A stretch of DNA of 64,000 nt from an uncultured Collinsella sp. (GTDB taxonomy: Bacteria; Actinomycetota; Coriobacteriia; Coriobacteriales; Coriobacteriaceae), in assembly GCA_900541885.1 (NCBI GenBank), contig UQKW01000002.1:95469-159468 (forward strand), given 5' to 3'. This document shows, one piece after another, positions 46,111 through 55,324 of this stretch (the stretch's first letter is position 1; every line of letters starts with the position of its first letter). The position numbers were made by a program, and so were the translations under genes. The notes under the pieces are model-generated. The model did no database searches. It had not been told where the DNA came from and saw nothing but the letters and a program-made list of their open reading frames with translations.

Positions 46111-49100
46111 TGTGCGCCCAGCGTCTCGAGCGTGTACTTCACGTGTGTCATGTCGTTGGCCGAAGCGTCCTCGGCAAGCTCTGGATCGTAGATCGATGCC
46201 ATGCGTGCGTTCACTCCGAACCCGATGGATGCGCTGGAGAACGGCTGACTGGAGCCCTCTCGGTACAGATCGATCGTGCCGGCGGTCAGCAAGGTGTTGC
46301 CGTCGTTTCGCACCGTGACCATGAAGGATTCGCCTGCTGCTCCGGGCACCACCGCGCCCGAGGTAGCGACTGCGCCCGTCGGAGTGGCACACGCCACCAA
46401 GGGCACTTCGATGCCGTGTAGTTCTGCCTCGCTCTTCTCCGCGCTCACAATGTGCGTTGCGAGCGCGGAGAGCATGCTCCCCGACGTCAAAAATGTCGTT
46501 ATCTGATCGACGGGATGGTCCAGCTCGCACATCACGAACGGCTCCGTGAACAGATCGCCTGCCAAGGTGCTGGCGAAGATGCGGAAGTGCTTGCCCATCA
46601 CTGCTACCGGGTTGCCTTCTTCGTCGTAGGTTTGTCCCACCTTGCCATCGGTGTTCTCTACATAGAGCACGCACCTGCCGTTGTTGCTTACGCTGAACGA
46701 TGCCGGGCCGCAGCCTGCGGCACCCACGGGCTGCGTTGCAAATACCGGTGCGCCTCGCGTCCAAGTAATATGCTGCAGTTGCTCGTTGACGGTAGCCAAA
46801 AAGCCCGTGTGCTGCGGCCACGGCACCGCGTGGGGTACTGTGGCATCTGGCGACATAACGCCCCAGCCCGCAATGGACTGGCCGATCACGGCGTACGATG
46901 CACAGCCACAACCGCCTGCGGTCTCGTATGCAACGGGCACCACCATTTTGCCGTTGATATTCTCGGGCTCACCCAGCTCGATACTCGACGGTGCTTGCGG
47001 AAAGCGGAGAACTTGGCAGAACGTCAGGCTGTCGCCCGAAATGTCCGACCATAGGGTAAAGCACTCCAGCGCAACCTCAGCCTCGCTGCCGAGCGCCTTT
47101 TCTGCGGTGGTCCCGCGGCGGTGAAGGTAGGCACCCGACAGGCGCCCGTCGACCAGCGTCTTGCCCACCGTGATACGCGGGCACTGCAGGCAATGGTAGC
47201 CATCCTCCTGAAGGCGGCCGCGCGAGATGCTGCGCCACGACGTGTGCGACATCACGCGAACTCCGTCGTTGCTGATGCGCAGACGCACAACGGACAGCAT
47301 GCCGGATGTGCTCGCCGTATCGAAATGGGTGTTGTCGCCGGCGGGGCGCTCGCCCGAGACCAGCAGCACGTAGGCGTCTTGGTTTCCCCTCCCGTCTGTA
47401 TATTCCACCACGTCGAAGTCGTAATCGAATATGCCGCTGCGCTCCACGTCGCCCTCGCCAAACCCAAGGGGGAAGTCCACGGGCGTGGGAGCGGACCACG
47501 TGCCGTTCGTTTTTGTATGCACCACCAGGCGCGAGCGACCATTCTCGCCGTAGCGCACCGAGGCGATACGGAACAGGCACTCCACGCCGGCGATCATCGC
47601 CAGCTTCATGTGGGCTTCGCTGAGCACGCCAGCAAACAGCACGTTGTCGCTCGAGGGCTTGATGCCGCCACGCTCGTCCTCCGATACACCAGCAGAATTG
47701 GCGTTGGGGTCCGCAGCGGCGTCCTTCGCCTGCCCGATATAGGTGTACTTATACATCGGCGCGGCGTTTTCGTCGTTCTCTATCAGTGCATGGACGAAAT
47801 GCTCGATCTGTCCCGTGTCGTCGCTTTCTGCATCCGCCTCGAGCTCAATGCGCGTGACCGCTTGATCCCAATCGCGCACGACGGGCGCGACGTTTACGAC
47901 AGCGGCCTTAACCTCGGCGCGTGCGAGCAGCTCGGCGTTGGTGACGATGGTGGCCGATGCGATAAATTGCGGCACGCCGCCCGCCTCGATGTTGCTGGGC
48001 GTGCCGAAGCGGGCATCCAACGTGTAAGGCGTATCTCCACCCAATGCGAGCTCAGAGCGCTGGAGCACATACTGGTTGCCATTGTTCACCGACATATTCC
48101 ACGAATCGAGGAGTGTGGGCCACGACCCCGACCAAGCCTTGGTGGTCCACTTGAACATTACGAACTGGAGTATCACATCGACATCGACGTCTGCACCTAC
48201 GCGCAGTCGCGGAAGCTGGTGTCCATCTGCCTTCTCGTACCCAATGAACAGCGTGAGGGATGCGGCGCCGCGCACGGCAGACGAAGCGACGCCTGCAACG
48301 CCGGCGCCAAAGGTGACGGCAAGCCCGATCTGGATGGTGAACGAGCCCGAGGTGTTTGAATAGTCGAGCGAAATGTTTTTAAAAAACGCCGCGCCGCTGC
48401 CGTGCGTGTGGGCACCCACGGCGAGCGCCAGCTTCGCCAGCACCCAGGGGTTGACGTTTAGGAAAAACGGCACCGGTCCTAGGGTAAACTGCTCGGTCCA
48501 ATTGAGGTCGGTTCTTACTTGAAAGAGTGCCTTAATATTGCCGTATGCGGGGTCGTTGTTGTTACCCCAGGTTTTGCCCACCCAATCGTAGGCGAGCGAG
48601 CCGTACAGCTGTGTGGCGATATCCATCGTGAACAGCAGCGTGCAATGGTGGCGAAGGAGCTTAGTGTTTCTTGGATCGGTTCCCGAACCGGCACTCATAC
48701 TCTTGTACTGATTCCACTTCCCCTCCATCTCGTCGAGGTAGCGGTTTGCCTGCTTGGCACCCGACTCGCGCGGTGACTTCTTCCAGTACTCCGGATCCGG
48801 ATTGCCCGAATCGTTCATGTAGCCGACCGGTTTGTATCCTCCGCCAAACAGCACGTACCCAGCAAACGAGAAATCGAACAAAATGGGGAACGAGGGCATC
48901 CAGCACGTGAACTTATTGCCGCCGATGCCGGGAAACGCCGCCGGGAAATCAAACGGAGTGATCTCTTGGTCCATGGTAGTGGGGACGATAGTGGTCGATC
49001 CGGATTCCGCCTTTGCCGCCGGCGCGGTAACAACGGCCATAGGGGATGAGAGCGTGTAGGTTTTGCCCTGGTAGTCGAGGACAAAGCGCAGCTTGCACCC

Positions 49101-49886
49101 TTCTTCCAGAAGGCCCGAAGCTGCATCGAGGAACGTGTCTTCAAGCGTGAACGTTGCCAGATTATCCGCACCCGATGCGCTGGCCTTGACTTGGCCAATC
49201 TGCGTGAAGGTTTCGGGTGAGCTGCCCGCGGCAGGCGTCACTTTGTTGATGCGCAGCGTTGCCTGTCCACCCTGTGGCAGATGTGCCTGCACGGTAAAGG
49301 CGTGCGTATCGGGCTGCTCGTTTGTCGTGTCGTCCTTCGGCAATGTCATGAACGTGGCTTCAGCGTACTGGATGTCCCATTCGTCGAATGTGAGCTGGCG
49401 GAAGTACGGCTCGCCGTCGGAAAGCGGACGCGTGGGCGCGGTTATGGCGGTGCCGCCTTGGATACGCGCAAGGGGAATCTCGACATCACGGTAGCCCGCC
49501 ATGCTAATGGAGATGCCGCCGTTAAAGTCGTACGCGTCGAGAAGCGTTGCCTCGTCCACGTAGCCTTCCGAAAGAGGCGCGACCTCAAAGATGGCCGTGC
49601 CCTCGTCGTCGGTAGTGGCGGAGAGCTGCTTGCCCGCGGCATAACGCGACGCGAGCGTGACCTGGGCTCCCTTGATGGGCATATTCTTGTTGGCGACGTC
49701 GATCACAACCACACCAAACATGGTGCGCGAGAGCACCAGGACCTTGAAGGGGTCTTCTTCGTCGGCATAGGCCGCGGTGGGCGCGAACGGCAGCAGGAAG
49801 GCATTTTCGCTTCCCGGCACGCGAGGCAACATAATGCTCGCTAGCGAGGATGTTCCGGCGATAAGTAGCGAACGGCGATCAAGCAT
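46035..49886 (-). CDS. Very large secreted surface protein, frameshifted before its cell-wall anchor
   Basis: 1283 residues from the ATG at 49886 (GGGAG six bases upstream). The N-terminus has a twin-arginine-like signal (MLDRRSLLIAGTSSLASIMLP) and cleavage near AAYA-DEEDP. The first part has a carboxypeptidase-regulatory-like beta fold (VVVIDVANKNMPIKGAQVTLASRYA). The middle (about 400-650) is unusual, rich in glycine and aromatic residues. The rest contains repeated beta-rich segments and many cysteines (GGCGCASYA, GAAGCGPASF). The frame ends 25 codons after a TTTT run at 46110-46107 with unnatural sequence (THPLVPTVATPCWHRVARHSSA). Re-reading one base at the run joins it to 46110-45535, giving about 1450 residues with a sortase anchor. 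So the allele is either truncated and secreted, phase-variable, or carries a base error. No domain identifies a ligand. Confidence 0.8.
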   Translation of the reverse strand: MLDRRSLLIAGTSSLASIMLPRVPGSENAFLLPFAPTAAYADEEDPFKVLVLSRTMFGVVVIDVANKNMPIKGAQVTLASRYAAGKQLSATTDDEGTAIFEVAPLSEGYVDEATLLDAYDFNGGISISMAGYRDVEIPLARIQGGTAITAPTRPLSDGEPYFRQLTFDEWDIQYAEATFMTLPKDDTTNEQPDTHAFTVQAHLPQGGQATLRINKVTPAAGSSPETFTQIGQVKASASGADNLATFTLEDTFLDAASGLLEEGCKLRFVLDYQGKTYTLSSPMAVVTAPAAKAESGSTTIVPTTMDQEITPFDFPAAFPGIGGNKFTCWMPSFPILFDFSFAGYVLFGGGYKPVGYMNDSGNPDPEYWKKSPRESGAKQANRYLDEMEGKWNQYKSMSAGSGTDPRNTKLLRHHCTLLFTMDIATQLYGSLAYDWVGKTWGNNNDPAYGNIKALFQVRTDLNWTEQFTLGPVPFFLNVNPWVLAKLALAVGAHTHGSGAAFFKNISLDYSNTSGSFTIQIGLAVTFGAGVAGVASSAVRGAASLTLFIGYEKADGHQLPRLRVGADVDVDVILQFVMFKWTTKAWSGSWPTLLDSWNMSVNNGNQYVLQRSELALGGDTPYTLDARFGTPSNIEAGGVPQFIASATIVTNAELLARAEVKAAVVNVAPVVRDWDQAVTRIELEADAESDDTGQIEHFVHALIENDENAAPMYKYTYIGQAKDAAADPNANSAGVSEDERGGIKPSSDNVLFAGVLSEAHMKLAMIAGVECLFRIASVRYGENGRSRLVVHTKTNGTWSAPTPVDFPLGFGEGDVERSGIFDYDFDVVEYTDGRGNQDAYVLLVSGERPAGDNTHFDTASTSGMLSVVRLRISNDGVRVMSHTSWRSISRGRLQEDGYHCLQCPRITVGKTLVDGRLSGAYLHRRGTTAEKALGSEAEVALECFTLWSDISGDSLTFCQVLRFPQAPSSIELGEPENINGKMVVPVAYETAGGCGCASYAVIGQSIAGWGVMSPDATVPHAVPWPQHTGFLATVNEQLQHITWTRGAPVFATQPVGAAGCGPASFSVSNNGRCVLYVENTDGKVGQTYDEEGNPVAVMGKHFRIFASTLAGDLFTEPFVMCELDHPVDQITTFLTSGSMLSALATHIVSAEKSEAELHGIEVPLVACATPTGAVATSGAVVPGAAGESFMVTVRNDGNTLLTAGTIDLYREGSSQPFSSASIGFGVNARMASIYDPELAEDASANDMTHVKYTLETLGAHFATHPLVPTVATPCWHRVARHSSA

Positions 49887-50042
49887 TTTGGGCTCCCATC
49901 CCGCAGGTATCGGTGGAAATAATCCAATTTTGCGAGAAGGCATCCTGTCACGGTAGTGCCGTCCGAGGGCCAAAATGTCCAATTTGAGCGAGCGAAGCGC
50001 CGGGGCTCCGGGGCGCACGTGCCGCGCTAGGCAGTCTGGCCG

Positions 50043-51047
50043 CTAACGCAGCATATGCGCGACCAGTTCGGTGCGCGTGCCGATGCCAAGCTTTGCATAC
50101 ACGTTGGACAGTCGATTTTTAACGGTACCTGGCGACACGCCCATGTGGCGTGCGATTTCGGCGTTGGTCCATCCGCGGCAGGCGAGCATGGCCATGGTGA
50201 ACTCCGTGGTCGTTAAATCGTCGGCAACGTCCTCGCCCGAATCGGGGTTGTGGATGCGCCGCCAGCCGTAGCTGAATCGATACGTAATCTCGATGATACG
50301 TGCGAAATCGTCAGGGTATTGCGATTTTAGGCATGCCTCGATGAGCCCCTGCAAAAGGCCGTGGTGCTCGCCAATGAGCTCGATAAGGCCGTCGGGACGC
50401 GCAATGTTCCAAGCAACTCCGAAGTGCGTTTTTGCGGCGTCGACGTCTTTGAGACTCATGCATGCCATGGAAGCTGCCAGGTGCAGGAACAGTTCCGAGA
50501 TCGGATAGCTTCCCTGTTTCATGATCAGGGCATTTTCCGCCATGCCTAGGCTGCGGCCGTATTCGCCGCGCAGGTACAAGGCGTGCGCCATCACGTAGCT
50601 GGCGAACAGGCGCAGGCCTTCGGGCAGATGCGCCACAAGTGGATAAAACTCTTCGGCAGAATACGGGGAAGGCAAGTGCAGCAGGACACTCGCGGCCGAG
50701 GCGAACAGGATATGCGTAGCGTGGATGGCGGGCGATTCCTCGTCGGCCGGCGTATCGAGGATGCCCGCAAGACAACGGCGGGCGTCGGCGATACGGTTGA
50801 GCGACAGGCTGGCATATCCGCAGATAAAGCATGCGGAATAGCGCAATGCGGGGTCGGTGGCGTCAAGATAGGGGCGCGCCGTCTTGGCAGCGAGGGCGGC
50901 CTGTCCGCGAAAGTACAGCGCTTCTGCCGTGGCGATGGTGCGTGAATCGGGGTCGGAAATGCCTGCAACCGCAGCGTCAATCTGCCCCGGCACAAAGGCA
51001 GTGCACATCAACGGCATGGGAACGCATGGGTAGCCATCGCAGTCCAT
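50043..51047 (-). CDS. LuxR-family transcriptional regulator with helical-repeat sensor part
   Basis: 334 residues. The C-terminal GerE/LuxR HTH is clear (LTTTEFTMAMLACRGWTNAEIARHMGVSPGTVKNRLSNVYAKLG, about 270-315). The N-terminal 250 residues are TPR-like helices (ALYFRGQAALAAKTARPYL, RLFASYVMAHALYLRGEYGRSLGMAENAL) without P-loop or receiver domain, as in many Coriobacteriia one-component regulators. The ATG at 51047 is preferred; an upstream in-frame stretch of 61 residues is arginine-rich and unconvincing. It lies between the surface protein gene (156 bases downstream) and the histidine kinase gene (68 bases upstream), all on the same strand, so it may control the surface protein. Confidence 0.85.
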   Translation of the reverse strand: MDCDGYPCVPMPLMCTAFVPGQIDAAVAGISDPDSRTIATAEALYFRGQAALAAKTARPYLDATDPALRYSACFICGYASLSLNRIADARRCLAGILDTPADEESPAIHATHILFASAASVLLHLPSPYSAEEFYPLVAHLPEGLRLFASYVMAHALYLRGEYGRSLGMAENALIMKQGSYPISELFLHLAASMACMSLKDVDAAKTHFGVAWNIARPDGLIELIGEHHGLLQGLIEACLKSQYPDDFARIIEITYRFSYGWRRIHNPDSGEDVADDLTTTEFTMAMLACRGWTNAEIARHMGVSPGTVKNRLSNVYAKLGIGTRTELVAHMLR

Positions 51048-51115
51048 CTTCCATCTCCCAACAGCTGGCAACAATAGCAGCAATTGTACTCCTGTTGCTC
51101 GGGACCCCTTTCGTT

Positions 51116-52267
51116 TTACTGTTCGGTTAACGCTACGGATCGTTTTGGAAGGCTTACGAGCATGGTGGTCCCGCTCTCGGAACTTGCTTCGACCTCTACC
51201 GCGCCACCGTGAAGCGCTGCAATCTCCCAAACAAGCGCTAGCCCGAGTCCTGCGCCGCCGTATGCCCTGCTGCGGGATTTGTCTAGACGAAAGAACGGCT
51301 GGAAGATGCTCTCACGGTACTGCTTGGGTATTCCCGGGCCCTGGTCCTCGACTCTCAGGAACACGTGGCTGTCGTTGTCGCAGATGGAGACGTTGACAGT
51401 CGAGCCGGGGCGGCTGTAATGGATGGCATTTTCGACCAGGTTAAACACCAGCCGATAGAGGAGCGTGTCGCTCCCGATTACTAAAGCGTCTCCAGCACAA
51501 TTGAGGGCTACGCCCTTATTCTCGGCAAGTGGCGCAAGGTCGGTGAGGACCTCTTCGGACAGGGGGCCGAGTTCAACAGCGTCCCCGCAAGGGACACTGC
51601 GGAGCTCACTCATCTCGAGCAATACCTTGGTCATTCGAGACATGCGCTCAGTTTGTTCTTGTAGCAGGCCGAGCAGCTCGGCTGTTTCGGCTTGCAAACC
51701 GGAGTGCTCGGAGACAAACAGTTCAATCTGCGCTTGCATAAGGGCGAGCGGGGTGCGCAGCTCGTGTGCGGCGTTGCCGGTAAACTGACGCTGTGCAGAG
51801 AACCCTTCGCCAAGACGGGCGATCATGTCGTTGAAAGAGGCGCTGCATCGTTGTAGCTCGGCGGGCACATCTTCGCTGAGTCTGATTTCGCTTAGGTTGT
51901 CAGGCTGCACGCGCTCTACCTGAGCGGCAAAAGCCCGCAGGGGTTTGAGCGCACGGCCGCTCACAAAGTATGCCAGTACGCCGCCAAGTAGTGTGATTCC
52001 AGCCGTGATGCACCAAGCCGTCGCGCCGAAAGATTCCTGTGCGTCGTTTACAACGATCGTGACCTCGTCATCGAGGGCTGTTTTTGTTGGGTCAAACGCC
52101 TGGGGCGAATCCACACCGGCTGCGTTAAAGGCCGAGATGTCGCTGCCGATGGCATCCATGTAGCGCATGCCCGTATAGCCGACCAGGCAGTTCGTTAGCA
52201 CGCACGCCGCACACGTGAGCAGCGCCGTCATGATCGTTATGCGCCATTGCAGCGAAAGCCTTTTCAT
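51116..52267 (-). CDS. Sensor histidine kinase
   Basis: 383 residues. Two transmembrane helices (about 10-32 and 85-103) flank a short extracellular region of about 50 residues. A HAMP-like segment follows (SGRALKPLRAFAAQVERV), then the dimerisation/H-box with His168 (GNAAHELRTPLALM) and the HATPase domain (N box NLVENAIHYS, G1 DQGPGIPK, G2 GGAGLGLALV). The ATG at 52267 overlaps the response regulator stop by four bases (ATGA). The small sensor region suggests detection of membrane or redox-related signals, and the divergent redox module is a natural target, but this is inference. Confidence 0.93.
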   Translation of the reverse strand: MKRLSLQWRITIMTALLTCAACVLTNCLVGYTGMRYMDAIGSDISAFNAAGVDSPQAFDPTKTALDDEVTIVVNDAQESFGATAWCITAGITLLGGVLAYFVSGRALKPLRAFAAQVERVQPDNLSEIRLSEDVPAELQRCSASFNDMIARLGEGFSAQRQFTGNAAHELRTPLALMQAQIELFVSEHSGLQAETAELLGLLQEQTERMSRMTKVLLEMSELRSVPCGDAVELGPLSEEVLTDLAPLAENKGVALNCAGDALVIGSDTLLYRLVFNLVENAIHYSRPGSTVNVSICDNDSHVFLRVEDQGPGIPKQYRESIFQPFFRLDKSRSRAYGGAGLGLALVWEIAALHGGAVEVEASSESGTTMLVSLPKRSVALTEQ

Positions 52268-52938
52268 TCGCCATCCTCCATAACGTAGCCCTCTCCAATC
52301 CGATTGCGAATCGGGTCGTATCCCAAAGCGCTGCGCAACTTTTTTCGGAGCGACGAGATGTGAACGCGGGTTGCGTTGCTAAAGCTGTTCACGGTGCTAT
52401 CCCAGACGTGTTCGATAAGCTCCTCTTGGCTTACCGGCCGCCCCTGATTAAGCATCAGGTATTCCAGGATTCCCGTTTCCTTGCGTGTAAGAGATAGGGC
52501 CTCACTGTTCACGGAGGCGATGCGCGCCTTGGTGTCAAAGCTGAGCTTTCCGCAGTTTAATACTATGTCGCTTTGTGCGAAACGCCTGAGGGTAAGGCTG
52601 CGAATCCTTGCCGCAAGCTCGTCCAGATGAAACGGCTTGGTAAGGTAATCGTTGGCGCCGGCATCGAGTCCAGCGACTTTATCGGATACTTCGCCACGCG
52701 CGGACAGAATCAGTACCTTGGTCTCGCAGTCGGATTTCCTAAGTTCCCTGAGCACGGTCATGCCGTCGATATGGGGAAGGTTGAGGTCGAGTACCACGAG
52801 GTCAAAGACTTCGACGCCCAGCAGGTCGAGCGCCTCCCGTCCATCGTGGCAGCAGTCGACGCTGTATGCCAGGTTTCGCAAGCTGCGTGCGATTGTGTCA
52901 CACAGTGCTCGCTCGTCTTCGACGATCAAAACACGCAT
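52264..52938 (-). CDS. OmpR-family response regulator
   Basis: 224 residues. Receiver domain with acidic pocket (VEDE at 6-9), phosphoacceptor Asp51 (LVVLDLNLPHIDG), and the conserved Lys in LTKPFHLDELAARI. Winged-helix output domain with RPVSQEELIEHVWDSTVNSFSNATRVHISSLRKKL. The ATG at 52938 (MRVLIVEDE) is chosen; AAGGAGA lies eight bases upstream. Translationally coupled to the kinase gene. Divergent from the CXXC peptide gene with about 90 bases between, which probably contains the promoter it controls. Confidence 0.95.
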   Translation of the reverse strand: MRVLIVEDERALCDTIARSLRNLAYSVDCCHDGREALDLLGVEVFDLVVLDLNLPHIDGMTVLRELRKSDCETKVLILSARGEVSDKVAGLDAGANDYLTKPFHLDELAARIRSLTLRRFAQSDIVLNCGKLSFDTKARIASVNSEALSLTRKETGILEYLMLNQGRPVSQEELIEHVWDSTVNSFSNATRVHISSLRKKLRSALGYDPIRNRIGEGYVMEDGE

Positions 52939-53028
52939 AAAAGTCTCCTTGCACATTCCAAATCGCGCTTAACACGGATTTTATGGTCGATATGGTCCAA
53001 TGGTCGCGTAACGAAAGGAGTGGTCAGG

Positions 53029-53175
53029 TTGTTCAAAGCGGTAAAACCCGTGGTACAGGTCGCTTTGTTGATCGTCGGAATTGCCATGGTGTGCTTTGGC
53101 GTTATGCGTGGCGAGGCGGATGCCGTGCTGGCCAAAGCGATTAGGCTGTGCTTGGAGTGTATCGGAATTGGATAA
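53029..53175 (+). CDS. Small CXXC membrane protein (CD1871A family)
   Basis: 48 residues starting at a TTG (53029) that has GAAAGGAG eight bases upstream; GTG at 53020 is an alternative but too close to the ribosome binding site. One transmembrane helix (VVQVALLIVGIAMVCFGVMRG) is followed by EADAVLAKAIRLCLECIGIG, matching the short CXXC-containing proteins of the CD1871A type that accompany NapH-like ferredoxins and thioredoxin-like lipoproteins in Firmicutes. The CLEC pair could exchange disulfides or bind a metal. Its stop overlaps the next start by several bases. Confidence 0.8.
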   Translation: MFKAVKPVVQVALLIVGIAMVCFGVMRGEADAVLAKAIRLCLECIGIG

Positions 53176-54070
53176 AAGAGAAAACACTGCGTCGCATGTT
53201 TTAGCCCGATTTCGCGGATTCATTCAAGCGGCGGCGACGCTCGTCACCAACATTCACCTGCCAAACTTTGCCAAAGGCAGCATCTATCAGGGTGCGGGAA
53301 AAACAGTCTGCGTACCTGGGCTTAACTGCTATTCATGCCCCGCGGCATCGGGTGCATGTCCCATCGGGTCGTTCCAATCGGTGGTGGGTTCATCTAAGTT
53401 CAACTTTTCTTACTATGTCACCGGTACGCTCATTTTGCTCGGCGTGCTGCTGGGACGCTTTGTATGCGGCTTTCTGTGCCCGTTTGGCTGGCTGCAGGAA
53501 CTGCTTCACAAGATCCCCGGCAAAAAGCTTTCGACAAAAAGGCTCAAGGCGCTTACGTATATCAAATACGTTGTGCTGCTGTTTGCTGTGGTATTGCTGC
53601 CTGTGCTGGTGGTTAACGACGTGGGCATGGGCGACCCGTTCTTTTGTAAGTACATCTGTCCGCAGGGCGTGCTCGAGGGCGCCATTCCGCTGGCCATTGC
53701 CAATGCCGGCATTCGATCTGCGTTGGGACATCTCTTTACTTGGAAACTTGCCGTTCTCATTGTCGTGGTAGTGCTGAGCGTTTTGTTCTACCGCCCCTTC
53801 TGCAAATGGATTTGTCCACTCGGCGCATTCTATGCGCTCATGAATAAGGTGTCCCTACTGGGGATCCGGGTCGATGCATGCAAATGTGTCTCGTGCGGCA
53901 AGTGCTCAAAGGTTTGTCAGATGGACGTCGATGTGGTCCGCGCGCCCAATCATGCCGAATGCATCCGGTGTGGAAAGTGCATCGGGGCCTGTCCCGTCGA
54001 TGCCATCTGCTATCGCTATGGCCTGGATGTGTCGGCGGAAAAGCTCCCCTTGACCGCCGATAAAAAGTAA
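53168..54070 (+). CDS. NapH-like membrane ferredoxin
   Basis: 300 residues from a TTG at 53168 overlapping the end of the preceding gene (GGAG ten bases upstream). Four transmembrane helices hold paired CxxxCP motifs at their ends (CGFLCPFGWLQELL, CKYICPQGVLEG, CKWICPLGAFYAL) as in NapH/CcoG/NosR-type proteins, with an N-terminal cysteine cluster (CVPGLNCYSCPAASGACPIG). A C-terminal soluble ferredoxin domain carries two [4Fe-4S] motifs (CVSCGKCSKVCQMDV and CIRCGKCIGACPVDAI). It can move electrons from the quinone pool or cytoplasm across the membrane. In this context the acceptor is probably the TlpA-like lipoprotein and the CXXC peptide. Confidence 0.9.
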   Translation: MDKRENTASHVLARFRGFIQAAATLVTNIHLPNFAKGSIYQGAGKTVCVPGLNCYSCPAASGACPIGSFQSVVGSSKFNFSYYVTGTLILLGVLLGRFVCGFLCPFGWLQELLHKIPGKKLSTKRLKALTYIKYVVLLFAVVLLPVLVVNDVGMGDPFFCKYICPQGVLEGAIPLAIANAGIRSALGHLFTWKLAVLIVVVVLSVLFYRPFCKWICPLGAFYALMNKVSLLGIRVDACKCVSCGKCSKVCQMDVDVVRAPNHAECIRCGKCIGACPVDAICYRYGLDVSAEKLPLTADKK

Positions 54071-54099
54071 ACAAGCTTCGACAAAACGGAGGAATGACC

Positions 54100-55071
54100 A
54101 TGAAGCTTTCTAAGATTGCGGCCCTGTTTATGGTGCCGGTATTGGCCTTGTGTCTTGTGGCATGTTCGGCGCCCGGTGGCAATGCGAGCGAATCTGCGAG
54201 CTCCGATCCTAAGATCGCAGAACTCACTGCGCAGAAGACGGCCAATGCCGACGAGGCCGCCGAGTTGTATGCAAAACTCATGCAGAAGGAGAACGATATC
54301 TTTTCGAGTGATAACGCGCTGTGGGAAAAGGTATTCAATGCGGCAAATAAAGACTCGGCAATGATTGAGGACGGCAGCAATTACGGCGATTTCCTGCTCA
54401 AGACCATTGACGGCGCCAAGGATGAGTTCACGGCGGATGAGCTTAAGACGCTCAAGGCCGGTGCACAGCAGATCAAGGAGATCGAGGACAAGCTCGAGAG
54501 CTTGGAGAAGGAGTTCCCCGGCTGTGGAAGCACGCCGAGCGCAGGCGAGAGCGTCGACGCTTCGACCGCTGGCATGACGGCTGGTGCCAATGCTTCGAGC
54601 GAGGCGACGAAGTTCCCCAGCTTTACGGGCAAGGACCTGGACGGCAACGACGTGAACAGCGACGAGCTGTTCTCTAAGAACAAGGTCACCGTCATGAACT
54701 TCTGGTTCACCACTTGCAAGCCGTGCGTGGGCGAGTTGGGCGACCTTGAGGACCTGAATAAGGAGCTTGCCAAGAAGGGCGGCCAGGTCGTGGGCGTCAA
54801 TTCCTTTACGCTCGATGGCAACAAGGGCGAGATTGCAGATGCCAAGGACGTGCTGAGCAAGAAGGGCGTGACATATAAGAACATCTGGTTCAAGTCGGAT
54901 AGCGAGGCCGGTAAGTTTACGTCAAATTTGTTCTCGTTCCCGACAACGTATGTCATCGATCAGAATGGCAACATCGTAGGGGATCCAATCGTGGGAGCCA
55001 TCAGCTCCACTGAGCAGCGCGCAGCACTCGACAAGCTTATTGACCAGGCGATTGCGAATAGCGAGCAGTAA
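54100..55071 (+). CDS. TlpA-like thioredoxin-fold lipoprotein
   Basis: 323 residues. Lipobox LVAC (Cys at about 22) after a typical signal peptide. A helical, lysine/glutamate-rich region (about 35-150, KIAELTAQKTANADEAAELYAKLM) precedes the thioredoxin domain (about 175-320), whose active site is FWFTTCKPCVGELGDLE, i.e. CxxC as Cys-Lys-Pro-Cys. cis-Pro region FSFPTTYVIDQNG. Faces the outside, where it would reduce or exchange protein disulfides. GGAGG seven bases before the ATG at 54100. Final gene of the CXXC peptide - NapH-like - TlpA module, followed by a terminator. Confidence 0.92.
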   Translation: MKLSKIAALFMVPVLALCLVACSAPGGNASESASSDPKIAELTAQKTANADEAAELYAKLMQKENDIFSSDNALWEKVFNAANKDSAMIEDGSNYGDFLLKTIDGAKDEFTADELKTLKAGAQQIKEIEDKLESLEKEFPGCGSTPSAGESVDASTAGMTAGANASSEATKFPSFTGKDLDGNDVNSDELFSKNKVTVMNFWFTTCKPCVGELGDLEDLNKELAKKGGQVVGVNSFTLDGNKGEIADAKDVLSKKGVTYKNIWFKSDSEAGKFTSNLFSFPTTYVIDQNGNIVGDPIVGAISSTEQRAALDKLIDQAIANSEQ

Positions 55072-55150
55072 AAAATGCGTAAAGCATAGCGAGGATCGTG
55101 CGCCGCTGTGCAAAGTAGTCCGCTACCTTTCAAGATAATCTCCACCATAT

Positions 55151-55177
55151 AGAGGCCCCACTTGGGGCCTCTTTTTT
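55151..55177 (+). terminator. Rho-independent terminator of the redox module
   Basis: AGAGGCCCC (55151-55159) pairs with GGGGCCTCT (55164-55172), then six T. Confidence 0.92.
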
Positions 55178-55324
55178 GGGCGCCGTCCCGTTCGTTTTTT
55201 GGCGCGGTTCCCTACATTCCTCACTGGTGTCGGTGAAAAATGGGGATAGAGTAGGACAAACGCGTCGAATACGAACGGCGGGGGAGAGCGGGCGAATGTG
55301 CCTGCGCAGGAGAGGTTGCCGTCC

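Noticed and set aside
46100..46115. Programmed -1 frameshift site in the surface protein gene
   Set aside because: The sequence CATTTTGC lacks a proper X-XXY-YYZ heptamer and no stimulatory hairpin or SD is apparent; a homopolymer contraction explains it more simply.
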